From AWTP1-18 sp036518635 (GTDB lineage Bacteria > Pseudomonadota > Gammaproteobacteria > Burkholderiales > Rhodocyclaceae): a stretch of DNA of 5,800 nt. The stretch covers positions 1 to 5,800 of the forward strand of contig DATDMT010000135.1 in assembly GCA_036518635.1 (NCBI GenBank), given 5' to 3'. Both the position numbers and the translations under genes were made by a program. Position 1 is the stretch's first letter, and every line of letters begins with the position of its first letter. The notes under the pieces are model-generated. The model had not been told where the DNA came from. It did not search any database and saw only the letters and a program-made list of their open reading frames with translations. Shown one piece after another: positions 4,664 to 5,800 of the stretch.

Positions 4664-5800
4664 CGGACGCGGAACCAGGCGGCGTAAAGCGCCGGCAGGA
4701 ACAGGCAGGTCAGGGCGGTGGCGACCACTAGGCCGCCCATGATGGCCACCGCCATCGGCCCCCAGAACACCTGGCGGGTCAGCGGGATCATCGCCAGGAT
4801 GGCGGCGGCGGCAGTCAGCACGATGGGGCGGAAGCGCCGCACCGTGGCGCCGACGATGGCGTCCCATTTGTTCTTGCCGGCGGCTTCGTCCTGCTCGATC
4901 TGGTCCACCAGGATCACCGAGTTGCGCATGATCATGCCGGCCAGGGCGATCACACCCAGGTTGGCGACGAAGCCGAAGGGCACGCGGAACACCAAGAGCG
5001 CGATGGCCACGCCGATCAGCCCGAGGGGCGCGGTCAGCAGCACCAGCACCGTGCGGCTGATGCTCTGCAACTGGATCATCAGCAGGGTGACGACCCCGAT
5101 CAGCATCAGCGGCATCACCGTCTTGATCGAGTTCTCGCCCTTGGCCGACTCCTCGATGGCACCGCCCATCTCGATCCGGTAGCCCGGCGGCAGCTTGGCG
5201 CGGATCGCATCCAGTTGCGGTTCGATCTGCATCGACGCCACCGGCGGCTGGACGCCGTTGCTCATGTCGGCGCGCACGGTGATGGTCGGCAGCCGGTCGC
5301 GGCGCCAAATCACGCCTTCCTCCAGGACCGGCAGTAGCTTGGCCACCTGGGATACTGGCACGTGGCGGCCGGCGGCGGTGATCACGTCGAGATCGGGCAG
5401 GCGGTCGAGGCTGTTGCGATAGGCGCCGGGGGCGCGCATCAGCACCTCAATCAACTGGTCGCCCTCGCGGAACTGGGTCAGCGGGATGCCCTGCTGCCAG
5501 CCGCGCACGGCCTGGGTCACGTCCTGAGTGCTGACACCGAGCTGGCGCGCGCGGCCCTGGTCGATCTCGATCCGCACGCCCTTGACCTGCTCGTTCCAGT
5601 CCAGGTTCACGTCCTTGATGTTGGGGTTGGCGCGCATCACCGTCGCCACCTGGCCGGCGATGTTGCGCAGCGTGGTCAGATCCTCGCCCATCACCCGGAA
5701 CTGCACCGGGAAGCCCACCGGCGGGCCGTTCTCGAGGCGCAGCACGCGCACCCGCAGATGGGCGAAGGCGCCGTCGGCGGCAGCGAAGCGCTCCTCCAGG
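4651..5800 (-). CDS. RND-family efflux transporter permease, C-terminal part (cut by the window edge)
   Basis: About 382 residues are present, open to position 5800, against about 1020-1050 for a whole inner-membrane RND pump. The GTG at 5749-5751 is internal, because the frame continues upstream with family-like sequence. The first ~220 residues are periplasmic docking and porter sequence (FPVQFRVMGED, LGVSTQDV, PGYRIEMGGAIEES). Five membrane segments matching TM8-TM12 follow: about 5125-5065, 5055-4990, 4980-4903, 4835-4783 and 4765-4675. TM10 reads GMIMRNSVILVDQIEQD and TM11 carries RFRPIVLT, whose Arg matches the relay arginine of AcrB. The style is hydrophobe/amphiphile (AcrB/MdtB/TriC-like) rather than heavy-metal (CusA-like), so drugs, detergents or solvents are likelier substrates than metals. 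It should use proton motive force with an adaptor protein, probably encoded upstream beyond the window, and a TolC-type channel. The substrate cannot be told. Confidence 0.92.
   Translation of the reverse strand, partial: LEERFAAADGAFAHLRVRVLRLENGPPVGFPVQFRVMGEDLTTLRNIAGQVATVMRANPNIKDVNLDWNEQVKGVRIEIDQGRARQLGVSTQDVTQAVRGWQQGIPLTQFREGDQLIEVLMRAPGAYRNSLDRLPDLDVITAAGRHVPVSQVAKLLPVLEEGVIWRRDRLPTITVRADMSNGVQPPVASMQIEPQLDAIRAKLPPGYRIEMGGAIEESAKGENSIKTVMPLMLIGVVTLLMIQLQSISRTVLVLLTAPLGLIGVAIALLVFRVPFGFVANLGVIALAGMIMRNSVILVDQIEQDEAAGKNKWDAIVGATVRRFRPIVLTAAAAILAMIPLTRQVFWGPMAVAIMGGLVVATALTCLFLPALYAAWFRVRREG

Noticed and set aside
4598..5308. Minus-strand open frame of 236 codons in another frame within the RND gene
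   Set aside because: It is an Arg/Asp/Ala/Gly-rich frame inside a gene whose true frame has five clear membrane segments.
1..5800. Mobile elements, CRISPR repeats, tRNA/rRNA genes or att sites
   Set aside because: No transposase or integrase, no spaced direct repeats and no RNA-gene signatures were seen. Nearly all of the window is occupied by envelope and housekeeping genes.

Overview
The window reads as chromosomal DNA from a high-GC (about two-thirds G+C by eye) Gram-negative bacterium. Two inner-core lipopolysaccharide enzymes, a TolC-type outer-membrane channel and an RND pump make the Gram-negative assignment firm. Protein style and gene order (waaC-waaA converging on tolC, which is preceded by a rhodanese gene and a Pcm-like methyltransferase gene) suggest a betaproteobacterium, perhaps of the Rhodocyclales. 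That taxonomic guess rests on recalled family resemblance, not on a search.

Layout. Plus strand, 1-2233: the last codons of an unidentified upstream gene, then waaC (heptosyltransferase I) and waaA (Kdo transferase), joined by TGATG and ATGA stop/start overlaps, so they look like the translationally coupled end of an operon. Minus strand, 5800 down to 2214: the C-terminal third of an RND efflux permease that enters from beyond the right edge, a 77-base intergenic gap, then a tight run of pcm-like methyltransferase, single-domain rhodanese and tolC-family gene with gaps of 5 and 18 bases. waaA and tolC converge and their coding ends overlap by 20 bases.

How the genes work together. WaaA adds Kdo to the lipid A precursor and WaaC then adds the first heptose, so the plus-strand pair builds the LPS inner core. 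The minus-strand genes supply an inner-membrane pump (RND) and an outer-membrane exit duct (TolC family), which could meet in one tripartite efflux system, although the RND gene could use another partner. Between them lie two cytoplasmic enzymes with no obvious efflux role. The methyltransferase keeps its S-adenosylmethionine site but lacks the signature substrate segment of classical isoaspartate-repair enzymes.

Non-coding signals are few but clear. A perfect 9-bp-stem hairpin sits on the waaA/tolC convergent overlap. A perfect 10-bp inverted repeat straddles the RND stop codon. An AT-rich 18-bp near-palindrome lies just upstream of the methyltransferase gene and looks like a repressor operator. 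Apart from these the window is ordinary housekeeping and envelope sequence. I see no mobile element, CRISPR array, tRNA or rRNA, and no obvious new system. The least explained items are the divergent methyltransferase linked to tolC and the operator-like palindrome.
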